Of a stretch of 64,000 bases of DNA, positions 29,090-38,458 are shown piece after piece. Location: NCBI GenBank assembly GCA_963844255.1, contig CAWJNP010000017.1, forward strand, positions 1 to 64,000, given 5' to 3'. The notes beneath the pieces were generated by a model. The model was not told the origin of the DNA. It did no database searches and was given only the letters and a program-made list of their open reading frames with translations. This stretch comes from SZAS-79 sp963844255 (GTDB lineage: Bacteria > Pseudomonadota > Gammaproteobacteria > Burkholderiales > SG8-39). Numbering within the stretch: the stretch's first letter is position 1; each line of letters begins with the position of its first letter. The translations under genes were made by a program, and so were the position numbers.

Positions 29090-30291
29090 AGATGGAAGTC
29101 GACCACCGACTGCAGTACGGGGAAGAGGGGAGGGGGCTGAGGACCACAGGGTCGAACAATGCGACAGCAAAGAGGACTAGGACATAGGGGTCAGAATGAG
29201 CTGGTAAGTAATCAGGTATGGGAAAATGGACGGATTGGACGAACGCGCATGGGACCCCGCGCCACAAACCCCCCTCAAACTGATATCTGGGAATCGCCTT
29301 ACACGCCTGAGCTGGGTCGCGCTTTGAATCATTGCGACAGCCTCCTCCATCCCGGCGAAACATCTCTTCTCAGGAAGAATGCTGCGTTCTCAAGACCCGG
29401 CCCCCGTAGGCCATACGAGTGTTGGGAAACTCGTATCAGATATCAGCAGAGGGAAGGGCGGCGTCAAGGGGATCTGAGGTAACGCTGGAGTGTGGTTGAC
29501 CTTTAGAACAGCCTCGTGGCCCATCCCAGGGTTCCGGCTGAGTCTGGAAGGGAGATAATTGTGGAATCGCATGTGACAGGACTCGGACTCTTCGGAGGTC
29601 GGGTCCGGGTGGCACTGAAACCTCTTCTAGAGGGCCCTCTCCGCTCTTCGCAGACTGTACTGGAGCCACACTGCAGAGTAAAGAGACATGATAACGATCG
29701 CCCACTCCGATAGCCACAAAGGAACTTAGTTCTGTTACCTCATAGTCTAAAGGGAGGATTGCACCTTCCTATGGATGAACCACTCCCTTGCAAGCGACGA
29801 CGGAGAAGTACAGAGGAAAGATATCTATCGAAGACCATCAACATGGACCAAAGGAGCGGGGGTTCTCCCTGATTCCACTCAGAAACGGTTCGTGTGCAGG
29901 TCGGTCGAGGAACTAGGGCCAGATCCAGGCAGCGGTTATAAAAACCAGGCACATACCAGCTCAGGACGGTCTTATGGCCAACCCCTTCTGCCAAGGAGGA
30001 GATCAAAAAACTCAAGCAGCAGAGGATTGGGGAAGATTCGAGGTCACGAGGGCACCCCGCGACAGTTCCGACCTACAAGTCGGAAGGGTGCTGTAGCGGG
30101 GCGGACTCGGGAGTTTTGGAGAGTCCCAGCGGGTCAAGGCGCAATGAGGAGGGGAAGGACTCTCCCATATCTTATTCAGCAACGTTCCCTTGCGTTCCCT
30201 CTCTCACGTGCGACCTTCCGGTGGTTCGGGCGGACCCTTGAGGCAAAGGGATCCCAGCCGAGGAGGATGAACTACGGTTCATGGGGGGGGA
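29090..30291. other. Spacer between ORF1 and the RT ORF
   Basis: Short overlapping frames occur on both strands (for instance 29,775-30,413, basic, 212 codons), but none has clear coding character. A T-rich stretch ending in GCAACGCAG at about 30,394, just before the ATG at 30,400, looks like a splice acceptor, so the RT ORF may be expressed from a spliced RNA. Confidence 0.35.
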
Positions 30292-33200
30292 GTGTCACAC
30301 CTTCCCCCCCTGCCTGGTCTCTACCCTCAACACCTGGAGCATCATGTGTTGCTTCTCACCTTGTTTGTTGTTTATTCGTTCGTACGCAACGCAGGAAGAA
30401 TGGAGCCATCTAGCGTCCCTAGGGGAGCAGTGCTTCCATCAGATTTTTCCACAGGTGAGACATCGCTCAGCAAGGTTTTGTGTGACTTCGAACAGAAAGA
30501 GGTGCCCACAGGGCACCTAAGGGATTTAAGGACATACGGCACAATGAATGCAGGATTGGAACTCATGAAGCTAGCCACACCCAGATTGAGGCACAAATGG
30601 AGCATACGCAAGGAGGGGAATTCTCCTCCTGACTACGGTCTACCACCTGACGCGATATTTAAGTGCGGAAACCATCCACCGTCGGATCTACTGAACGTCA
30701 ACCCAGTAGACCTTCTGTTTGTGGAATACTCACCAGGTCCCAATCCCCGGTATGGAGATGACACCCCGGTGGAGGGTATGATCGCTCGAACCCAAGCAAC
30801 GGCTCAACCCAAGGTAGTATTGGAAGCGTGGGGGGCCCACACACCAGTGCACCAGGGCGGACCTGCCTCCAAACTGGTCTGCACACGGTGGCAACAACTC
30901 GGGTACCACACGCATTGCCAATGGTTAGCCGCCACCCAGGCAGGAGGGGCAGTCAGCCAGACACGCCTTATGGTGGTGAGGGTTCGAGGGACATTCCTCC
31001 CATCATGGTCGTGGACCCGCTTGGAAACGGGCCCACCCAGGCCCATGAGTAACTTGCTCACGCCTCCAGGTAGAGTGCCTAGGTGGGCGTACACCGACAT
31101 GGTCACGGTGTCCCCACCGTATCACCGTACAGAACCCATGCCAAGCGGACCGGGGAGATTCATCAGGACCGAAGAAGGTATACGCAGACTGGAAGTAGAC
31201 GAATTTATCAGGGGCCTGGGAGGCAAGCCCCCCGACCCTCCTGTCTTTGGGAAGCACCCTTTACGCAAACTGGCGGAACACACGACATCACTGTTCCACT
31301 GGGAATATCTGCTCAGTTCCCTGGTCACTAATATTCGGCTCCAGGACAAGGGAACTGGCCCGACTCCGCCGCAATCTAGGGAGGAAAGAGGAGGGGCTCC
31401 GGTGAGGGTAGGAAAACCCCCAGAAGGGCCCGCCTTTCAATGGGCTCCACCCAGCCTCCAACCAGGATCACCGTGGCACTGCGAAAGAGTTGCTAATTTA
31501 CAAAAGGCAGCGGAAACATACCCGGACCCGGAAGCGGTCATCGCGGAAGGAATGCAAATGCTGGAACGCCACCGTCTGAACTACGACAAGGAAGGTCCCA
31601 GACCAACCAGGCTGCAGTTGCTCTGGTGGGAATGGCCCAAGGAACACTGGGAAGGACTGCGGCAAGGTAGCGCCATGAATTTCCTTACTAAACCAAGAGA
31701 GACCATACACGAAAACTCGTCCATGGATCCCGACCAGCTTAAAGTCGCAGGAGAATTCGTGGACGAATTGATTTCACTAGGGACGTTAGCCCCCCTCACC
31801 ACGGGTGAAGTATTGGCCACAGCTCCCTTATTCTGCATACCCAAGGAAGGTCAACCGGGACAATGGAGAGTAATTGCGGATATGCTGCGGGGAGGGCAGA
31901 ATGGATGCATAGGCAACGACCCAGTGTTCCTTCCACGAGCGCTCCATATACAGGGAGAAATGTACGAAGGGGGGTATTCTGCAGTAGTGGATGCCTCCAA
32001 GTTCTTCTACCAATTCTCCACCCACCCCGAGGACAGGCCTTATCTGGGGATCAAACACCCCATCACAGGAGACCTTTACGCATATTACGGTCTCCCAATG
32101 GGGTCAGGTAACAGTCCAGCCTTGGGGAGCAGATATGGACTAGCCTTCGTGAGAGCGCTACGGGCCAGGCACCCCCATTTGTTCCAGGGAAAGTTCCGGA
32201 CCACGGGCTTCCTGGCAGCATACACACCGGGAGGTGTGTACCGCCCCGAATGGGGAGACGGGTTCGTGATCGAGACGGGAGATGGACCAGCCATCCGAAT
32301 CTGGGCGTTCGTGGATGACTTCCTCATCCACGCACACACCAAGGAACGATGCGAAGAAGGACTCTCACGTTTCCTGGACCTCGCCTTGGATTGCGGGATG
32401 TTGTGCCACCCAAAGAAGTTAGTACCACCACAGCAGTCTGTCCGGTACTGTGGTTTGATCTTCAGCTCCAATAGGACTCCAACACTCATCATGCCCCAGG
32501 ACAAGAAGGAGAGGGCAATGGCCATGATAGACCTAGCCTTGTACCAAGTTACAAAGGAATGGTCTAGACTGGCGCTTTCTGTTCTGGCAGGAGTACTTGA
32601 ATCCCTAGCCGAATGCACCCCTCAGCGCATTGGGCACACCTACCTCCGGTCCCTGCACTCCCAAGTCCACCCCGAAGGAGTGGCAGGTGGTCTGGAGGCA
32701 TACTTGTCGGTCACTCGACTACGAGACCGTACAGTAACTGACCTCGGGTGGTGGAGAGACCATCTACGAGAAGGAGAAGGTAGGGTGGTGAGAGCCCGCA
32801 CCGCAGGAGCACTAGTGCCGACCTTTGGGGATGGTAGCGGCACAGGGACAGGAGGTACAATCCTCCTTCCAGATGCCCCCCTCACCATGTGGAAAGGCCA
32901 ATGGGCGCCAGCAGTGTTCAGCTACTCCTCCAATTGGAAGGAACTCACCACTCTGCTTCTCACCCTTGAACACATCAAGGCGACCGACATTGACTCGGTC
33001 AGGGACACTACAGTATTCTATTTTACAGACAATTCAGCCACTTACTGGATTTGTAACAAAGGATCGTCCCGACACCCTCATCTACATGAACAAGTGGTGC
33101 GGATTAGGGCCTTAGAGTCCCAATTGGCATGCCACTTAGTCGTCATCCACATCCCAGGGAAGGTTATCATCCAAGAAGGGACAGATGGTCTAAGCCGGGG

Positions 33201-33780
33201 AGTGTGGATCACTCCCCTCCAAGAGACAATTCCTCGTCACATACTGATGCCCGCTATCTTCTCTCCAACTCCGTTTGACCCACGAATAGTGGAGACATAC
33301 TTGTCGGTACATGTCCGAGCTTACCATCAGGAAGTAAGGACTCCTATGCCTAACCAGTTCCCAAGGTGGCATGGGAGGAGATGGGACACCCCGTGGGATG
33401 CGGAAGGATGCTTCAACAGGATGACGATTTGGTTCCCACCGCCTGAGGTGGCCCGGGCGGTCATCTCATTCATTCTCAATTGTCAGGTGGAAGTGCCACT
33501 GACAACCTCTGCCCTATTCTTTATCCCGCGGGTGTTGGCGGCAACCTGGAGAGGGCTCAGTCGTAAACTAGTAGAGTTACAACCCATTGACCCCATCACA
33601 GCTGACCTTGCTTTTCCTCCCACGTTACCCATTCCTGTCACTGTTCTTTACCTACCGGAACACACCCGACGGACACCCACCAGGAACAGGTTGGACCGCC
33701 CTCCCGTGCCTCGGGGGGCGAGGTGGCATCAGGAACAAGCCGACCAGATGCGCCGGGTGTTCACACCCGCTGGGGGATAG
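30292..33780 (+). CDS. Retrotransposon RT/RNase H polyprotein with methyltransferase-like N-terminal region
   Basis: This is a 1162-codon frame; the natural start may be the ATG at 30,400 (residue 37). Residues about 130-345 resemble the C-terminal half of C5-cytosine methyltransferases: KVVLEAWG (motif VI-like), GYHTHCQWLAA with VSQTRLMVVRVRG (motif VIII-like, Q223 and R225), and IRRLEVDEFIRGLG. The motif IV Pro-Cys is not seen, so activity is doubtful. Residues about 480-760 are reverse transcriptase with D567 (VVDASKFF) and D675-D676 (FVDDF). RNase H follows with D847, E884, D913 and D965 (GTDGLSRG), a full catalytic set. No aspartic protease or DDE integrase is present, as expected in this order. 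The end overlaps the recombinase frame. Confidence 0.85.
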   Translation: MSHLPPLPGLYPQHLEHHVLLLTLFVVYSFVRNAGRMEPSSVPRGAVLPSDFSTGETSLSKVLCDFEQKEVPTGHLRDLRTYGTMNAGLELMKLATPRLRHKWSIRKEGNSPPDYGLPPDAIFKCGNHPPSDLLNVNPVDLLFVEYSPGPNPRYGDDTPVEGMIARTQATAQPKVVLEAWGAHTPVHQGGPASKLVCTRWQQLGYHTHCQWLAATQAGGAVSQTRLMVVRVRGTFLPSWSWTRLETGPPRPMSNLLTPPGRVPRWAYTDMVTVSPPYHRTEPMPSGPGRFIRTEEGIRRLEVDEFIRGLGGKPPDPPVFGKHPLRKLAEHTTSLFHWEYLLSSLVTNIRLQDKGTGPTPPQSREERGGAPVRVGKPPEGPAFQWAPPSLQPGSPWHCERVANLQKAAETYPDPEAVIAEGMQMLERHRLNYDKEGPRPTRLQLLWWEWPKEHWEGLRQGSAMNFLTKPRETIHENSSMDPDQLKVAGEFVDELISLGTLAPLTTGEVLATAPLFCIPKEGQPGQWRVIADMLRGGQNGCIGNDPVFLPRALHIQGEMYEGGYSAVVDASKFFYQFSTHPEDRPYLGIKHPITGDLYAYYGLPMGSGNSPALGSRYGLAFVRALRARHPHLFQGKFRTTGFLAAYTPGGVYRPEWGDGFVIETGDGPAIRIWAFVDDFLIHAHTKERCEEGLSRFLDLALDCGMLCHPKKLVPPQQSVRYCGLIFSSNRTPTLIMPQDKKERAMAMIDLALYQVTKEWSRLALSVLAGVLESLAECTPQRIGHTYLRSLHSQVHPEGVAGGLEAYLSVTRLRDRTVTDLGWWRDHLREGEGRVVRARTAGALVPTFGDGSGTGTGGTILLPDAPLTMWKGQWAPAVFSYSSNWKELTTLLLTLEHIKATDIDSVRDTTVFYFTDNSATYWICNKGSSRHPHLHEQVVRIRALESQLACHLVVIHIPGKVIIQEGTDGLSRGVWITPLQETIPRHILMPAIFSPTPFDPRIVETYLSVHVRAYHQEVRTPMPNQFPRWHGRRWDTPWDAEGCFNRMTIWFPPPEVARAVISFILNCQVEVPLTTSALFFIPRVLAATWRGLSRKLVELQPIDPITADLAFPPTLPIPVTVLYLPEHTRRTPTRNRLDRPPVPRGARWHQEQADQMRRVFTPAGG

Positions 33781-35221
33781 TGACCAAACACTGAGGTGCT
33801 TGTTCCAGGCTCGAGGATTTCACAAGAATGGAAGGCGGTTCGCCGCGTGCCAAGTATCCTACCACATGAAGTGCCTTCGGGTAGGAGAGCCGTTCCACAC
33901 TAGGAGAGACGATGGTCGGGGTCTAACTTTCCCAAGGATGACTGGCCCAGTCCCGTTCATATGTGAAGCCTGCACAGTCCGAAGTGTGACAGGGAGAGAG
34001 TTAACAGAGCCGGGCGACACTCAACTGCTCGCCCTGGAACGCATGAGGATACTGGATCTAGCTCATAGCTGGGCGCCAGGATCTTACGATACCTATCGCC
34101 CATATGTACGCACCATCCACCGGTTCCAGCAGGAATGGCAGGTTGACATCTTGCAACCACCTGAGCTGACCACCCCACCATCGGATCCGGTGATCCCCTT
34201 GATGTGGTGCCAAGAGACGTACGGCCTCAGGGAAGGGAGGCGGACTAAACCAGGGAGCCAGCGCAAGGAAAGGGTCACTTTTGCCACCGTTAGACAACTG
34301 CGGTCTGCAGTGGCACACTGGGAAGCATGGGCATGGGTGGTAGCAAGACCAGGCGTAGGGCACTTTGATCAAAGCAAACGGCTAGTGAACGCTACCTGCC
34401 GAGCCACCGACTCAGCTACTTACGCACTATTCTCCAAGGGTTTGGCAGTTCGTACTGGAACCGAGGCCAAGCCGTCGAAATCCCTACTCCTCCGACACAT
34501 CAGCTTCCTGGACAGCCACCTCCACGGACGGTATGAGACAGAAACAGATCCCCTCCAACAACGTGAGTTGGCACTGGCCGGGCTGTTCAATCTCCTGTTA
34601 TGGTTAGGGTGGCTGCGAGCCAGTGAAGTAATCGGGCTGTGCTGGGAAGACATACACATCACTCCTCCACAAGACGGACCCCAACTGGACCTACCGGTTG
34701 GGGTAGGAGCGGTACGTCTCCGCCTCCGGCCAGAGACCAAATCAAACCGGGCCAGCCGAGCCGACATGATTCTAGCCTACCAGTCTGCCAGTCGGTTACT
34801 GTTAGGCAGGTGGGTCAAGAGAGCGCTTCGTTGGGCGGCACCAGGACTCAACTCCAATGAACGAGTATTCCAACACTTGGATGGGGCACCCTGGACATCG
34901 TCATATTACCGAGAGAACTATGTCTACCCATCCCTGCATTCCCAACGGGCTGCAGGCGATCAATACCTCACACCGTTCGCAGGGACGTACGGCCCAACCA
35001 TAGAGGAGGCGTTCTGGGGACTCGGTAGTTACCGGAATGGAGCAAGGTCCTCGGTCTCCAGAAAACGTACCCATGGTATTTATACCTTACGAAAGGCTAC
35101 AGAAACGGAAGTATATGAACATGCTCGATGGCGAAGGGGACGACACAATGAAGCTATAGATAAGGTTTACCAGCAATGGACGTGGAATGACCGAATTGCT
35201 ATCACTAAATGTTGTATGTGA
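33587..35221 (+). CDS. Tyrosine recombinase with N-terminal PHD-like zinc finger
   Basis: A 544-codon frame overlaps the end of the RT frame by 194 bases. Residues about 50-130 carry spaced Cys/His pairs (CAGC, then a lone C, CQVSYHMKC, and CEAC), a PHD/RING-like pattern. The recombinase core begins near residue 150. The catalytic Arg is R344 in LGWLRASEV, box II is at 496-505 (HGIYTLRKAT, R502), a conserved W is in ARWRR, and Y528 in DKVYQQW is the likely nucleophile. The His usually found three residues before the second Arg is Tyr here (YTLR). The protein would integrate the circular double-stranded DNA copy. The overlap suggests it may be expressed by frameshifting, splicing or re-initiation. 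Confidence 0.8.
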   Translation: MTPSQLTLLFLPRYPFLSLFFTYRNTPDGHPPGTGWTALPCLGGRGGIRNKPTRCAGCSHPLGDSDQTLRCLFQARGFHKNGRRFAACQVSYHMKCLRVGEPFHTRRDDGRGLTFPRMTGPVPFICEACTVRSVTGRELTEPGDTQLLALERMRILDLAHSWAPGSYDTYRPYVRTIHRFQQEWQVDILQPPELTTPPSDPVIPLMWCQETYGLREGRRTKPGSQRKERVTFATVRQLRSAVAHWEAWAWVVARPGVGHFDQSKRLVNATCRATDSATYALFSKGLAVRTGTEAKPSKSLLLRHISFLDSHLHGRYETETDPLQQRELALAGLFNLLLWLGWLRASEVIGLCWEDIHITPPQDGPQLDLPVGVGAVRLRLRPETKSNRASRADMILAYQSASRLLLGRWVKRALRWAAPGLNSNERVFQHLDGAPWTSSYYRENYVYPSLHSQRAAGDQYLTPFAGTYGPTIEEAFWGLGSYRNGARSSVSRKRTHGIYTLRKATETEVYEHARWRRGRHNEAIDKVYQQWTWNDRIAITKCCM

Positions 35222-35284
35222 CGCCAACAGACAACTGCGGCCAAGGAGAACTACTCCCAGGACCACGTACACGGATGAATCGAT

Positions 35285-37006
35285 CTAAGGATTGTACCAG
35301 GCTTGTTGGCCAAGGCGGGCAAGACGAGCGGTATCAGAAATGTCCAACATTTCCGTCGTCTGCCGCAACCACGCGTCCACTTCCCCAGACACCTGATCGG
35401 ACATCTGCACATGGTTCGCGTTAGCGGCAACCGGACTGGGAATAGTACCATTGAGTACCGGACGCACACTGGCCGAGGCCACTTTGAGAGTCGACATACT
35501 CAACATGGTGGTTGCACCACTTAAAGGAGGCAAGTCGGGACGGACCTTACCCAGAAACGATCCAATGTACCGCTCCACATCCGGCGGGACGCCGTACTCA
35601 TACGGGAGCCCGCGAGCCGTCCAACTATCTGCCGTAAGGGCTCCACCATGAGTCTTCATGAAATGAACCTTCTGCAGAAAATAAGACGTCGCAATCCCGG
35701 GGGTTAAATGCGCTAAGTTATCCCGGGCCAAGCGGAAGCTCAACTCGAGCATGGTCAAATCCCGCAGGGCCTCCTCACGAAAAGGCATGTTAGGATCCAA
35801 CACTACCAAATCCTCTGACAAACTTGAAAGAGGGAGAACGCAAGGAGCGCACAAGTAGTTATTCCACTCAGTCGCATTCGTTGCAGCGGGCCGGGTCACC
35901 ACCGCGCCTTCTACAATGAGAAAGGCCCGAGGGAGGCCCGTCAAGCCATACAACGGGATGGTAGCTAAATCAATGCCACCCACATGGGAACGGAGCAACT
36001 CCACACAGGCAAGCTCCACGTTGTAGTACTCAGCCTGGCGGATCAGACGCGCCCGCTCTGCGGGAGAATACACGGGAGGTACTTGACGCAAGGGGCTTCC
36101 ATCAGGAGAAGCCAGGACCATGTCAATCATGGCCTTCGCCATCCCCCAAGTCGTAGGACGGTTCCGGACCAGCGTCTGCCCTTGAAGGTCAGCCGGCAGG
36201 TCGATTCGTCCGACAAGCTTCCCACGCGAGTCACGCTTCCCGGGTGGCTGGTCAGAACTGCGACCTAGCAGAGTCATCACGGCCGACTCGACACTATTAA
36301 TAGCGCCAATCCCCACAGAATTATGGGCCTTCCATGCACCGGGCTGTCCAAAGGAGAAACCCGGAAGCTCGTGCCAGACGACCTTGACGTTCTGCCCCGT
36401 TTGATTGAACACAGGGACGGGCTTGAAATAGTTGGCGTTGATGTCAGCCGGCATTAAGGCAGGCATCAGCCCCACCAAGGTCTGAATAGCGACCAGCATC
36501 GCATTGAGCCCCTGGGAGTAAAACACCAGTTTGCTACGCTTAGTTGACATCTCTTGGCCGTTCCCATCAAAATGAAACAAGGTCAACTCATTTTCTATAT
36601 CTCGGCCTATCGAACGATAATGGGCCTGCACGTTCGCGCAGCCAGTCAACGCATCTCGAGGAATTCCGGGTGTCTCATCGAACTCAGGAGGCTCGGACTC
36701 ACCCAAGCGGAACACAGGAACATTGTTACTACGGACCATGGTTGTTCGCGAACGCTTACGAGAAAAAGATTCAGAATGGTTGTTGAGTTCACGTTGCACT
36801 GAATTATGAGGACCACCGTTAAGAGGATCGGCCCCCACCGACAGCGCCGTAACGCCGTTACCCGCCATCCGCCAATGCAACAGACCCCGCCCAACCGCAC
36901 AAGGGGGTGTATAGTTAGTTAGAAAAGAAGACAAAGTTACAAACGAGAAAACACGGTAACTTTGACCAGTTGGGAATTTGAAGCAACCTCTTGTCAAAGG
37001 TGACAC
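35285..37006 (-). CDS. Unknown antisense ORF of the retrotransposon
   Basis: A 573-codon frame on the strand opposite to all other element genes ends 64 bases from the recombinase stop, so the two are convergent. The ATG at 36,868 (MAGNGVTAL) is a likelier start than the first one. The product has a basic patch (FSRKRSRTTM) and then about 480 residues of regular globular composition. No motif of polymerase, hydrolase, methylase or capsid is recognised. Such a long open frame in GC-rich DNA with regular amino-acid composition is unlikely by chance. A structural or regulatory role is possible. Confidence 0.65.
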   Translation of the reverse strand: MSPLTRGCFKFPTGQSYRVFSFVTLSSFLTNYTPPCAVGRGLLHWRMAGNGVTALSVGADPLNGGPHNSVQRELNNHSESFSRKRSRTTMVRSNNVPVFRLGESEPPEFDETPGIPRDALTGCANVQAHYRSIGRDIENELTLFHFDGNGQEMSTKRSKLVFYSQGLNAMLVAIQTLVGLMPALMPADINANYFKPVPVFNQTGQNVKVVWHELPGFSFGQPGAWKAHNSVGIGAINSVESAVMTLLGRSSDQPPGKRDSRGKLVGRIDLPADLQGQTLVRNRPTTWGMAKAMIDMVLASPDGSPLRQVPPVYSPAERARLIRQAEYYNVELACVELLRSHVGGIDLATIPLYGLTGLPRAFLIVEGAVVTRPAATNATEWNNYLCAPCVLPLSSLSEDLVVLDPNMPFREEALRDLTMLELSFRLARDNLAHLTPGIATSYFLQKVHFMKTHGGALTADSWTARGLPYEYGVPPDVERYIGSFLGKVRPDLPPLSGATTMLSMSTLKVASASVRPVLNGTIPSPVAANANHVQMSDQVSGEVDAWLRQTTEMLDISDTARLARLGQQAWYNP

Positions 37007-37256
37007 CTTCTACAACAAACGAGCAACCGTCGAGGATATGGAAACACGGGAGAGAGTCCCTAAGAGGGTTAGCAACTCAACGGAAGAGCTATCATAGCCC
37101 CAAAACCCAGCTCCCAAAAATTGACGGCACGAAGTATCCAAGAACAGTTGACCTGAGAACAACGCCCCCTCCCCCCACTGCAAAACCTTGTCCAGCCGAA
37201 GAGCAGTAGGGAAGGGAGCAATCACACAAGAAGGAGGTCCGGAAGGACCGCAAAAG

Positions 37257-37442
37257 GGGGGAAGTACTGACAGGAGAAAGGACTAACTTGGACCTACACT
37301 CCTGGGGGGGCCCAGTTGGGCCCTCCAGCCACACAGACCCTGTTACAGGAAGAGGCTTCAGAGTAAATACCAACCTGGGTCGGAGTGGACTGGGCCCCAT
37401 ACTAAGCCGCCTAATCATGTACCAACTCACATTCTAGGGACC
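37257..37442 (+). repeat. Split direct repeat B1
   Basis: 186 bases identical to B2 (37,833-38,018) apart from one substitution near the start. It ends in ATTCTAGGGACC, immediately followed by A2. Confidence 0.95.
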
Positions 37443-37818
37443 TTACTACTATACAGTTATTAGGAGGTCCTCTACAGAAGTGACGTACGGACAACTGACA
37501 GACGACGAAGGAAGCCCAAAGGTACCACAGTGGAAGCAAAAGAAGATACCTTTCCGTGTTGAAGTTCAAAGGTCGCACCTTTCCGATTGAAGTTCAAAAA
37601 GGTGGATCCTTTCGGTTGAAGAGCAAAAAGGTACATCCCTTCGACCAAAAGGAGGAAACTTTCTGGAGCAAACCAAAAGGGCGCACCCTTCGGAGCAAAA
37701 GAAACAACCTTCTCACTCTCACGAAAAAACCAACTAACACACCCACGGTCTGCATGAGACACAACCGTAAGAGCAAAAGGCACCAACTTTCAAGTAAAAA
37801 GTAGCACCTTTAATTCGC
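37443..37818 (+). repeat. Split direct repeat A2
   Basis: Copy of the first 382 bases of the element with a 6-base deletion. The B1-A2 junction (GGGACC then TTACTAC) is what a circle formed by joining the element's two ends would contain, and is presumably the template for rebuilding both ends. Confidence 0.95.
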
Positions 37819-37832
37819 CCACCCACCCACCC
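37817..37832. repeat. CCCA microsatellite at the A2-B2 boundary
   Basis: Four CCCA/CCAC units join A2 to B2. Confidence 0.7.
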
Positions 37833-38018
37833 GGGGGAAGGACTGACAGGAGAAAGGACTAACTTGGACCTACACTCCTGGGGGGGCCCAGTTGGGCCCT
37901 CCAGCCACACAGACCCTGTTACAGGAAGAGGCTTCAGAGTAAATACCAACCTGGGTCGGAGTGGACTGGGCCCCATACTAAGCCGCCTAATCATGTACCA
38001 ACTCACATTCTAGGGACC
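37833..38018 (+). repeat. Terminal split direct repeat B2
   Basis: Right end of the element, followed by host sequence starting ATGAGACTG. Confidence 0.95.
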
Positions 38019-38458
38019 ATGAGACTGATTGATAGATCTGCAGGGTGAGCTCATCAGGCTGTACTCCGTTGGCTTGTAGGAGGTCGAGCGGTGGTGTTAC
38101 GTTGTTAGAGAGCGCGCGGCAATGTTTCGAGCTTCGTCGATTCATTGATTCATGAATGTCAACAGGCATTTCGTACCGAAAGGCACATATTTCCATATGT
38201 GTCGACGCCCAGTGATCTGCATATCCAATTGTCACGATGGCACTCTAGTCGTCAAATCATAAAACTTCGAAGGTTGTCTGACGTAAGAAGTTTCGTATTC
38301 GTTGAAACGTCCTTCTGTTTACTTGTTCACTTTGGACTTCCATCTTTGCCAATCTATCATAACCCGTCCGTTGTCATCCTGTATGTTAAAGCTCAAAATC
38401 AAACAAATAAAAAACACACCGTGACAACAACCAAAACCAAGTAATTTATCATTTCACC
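38019..38458. promoter_or_regulatory. Upstream region of the spliced gene
   Basis: AT-rich host DNA between the retrotransposon and the next start codon. No separate gene is seen. The last 60 bases, rich in A and C (ACAACAACCAAAACCAAG), look like a 5' leader. Confidence 0.35.

Larger units (their letters stand above)
25635..38018 (+). mobile_element. Complete tyrosine-recombinase retrotransposon (Ngaro/PAT-like)
   Basis: The element starts TTACTACTATACAG and ends ATTCTAGGGACC. Its repeats are arranged A1 (25,635-26,016) ... B1 (37,257-37,442), A2 (37,443-37,818), B2 (37,833-38,018). That is the split direct repeat layout known for the Ngaro and PAT groups of DIRS-order elements; classical DIRS elements carry inverted repeats instead. 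It encodes an SR-rich ORF1, RT/RNase H, and a tyrosine recombinase, plus an unknown ORF on the other strand. It is clearly more GC-rich than the host DNA around it. The repeat copies differ at very few bases and all main frames are open, so it is young and may be active. A second copy begins at 40,539. Confidence 0.85.

Noticed and set aside
29775..30413. Extra retrotransposon gene between ORF1 and RT
   Set aside because: Basic, irregular composition, overlaps the RT frame start and has no motif; coding character not convincing.
25635..38018. Classical DIRS element or LTR retrotransposon
   Set aside because: Repeats are split and direct, not inverted, and there is no DDE integrase, protease or standard LTR pair.
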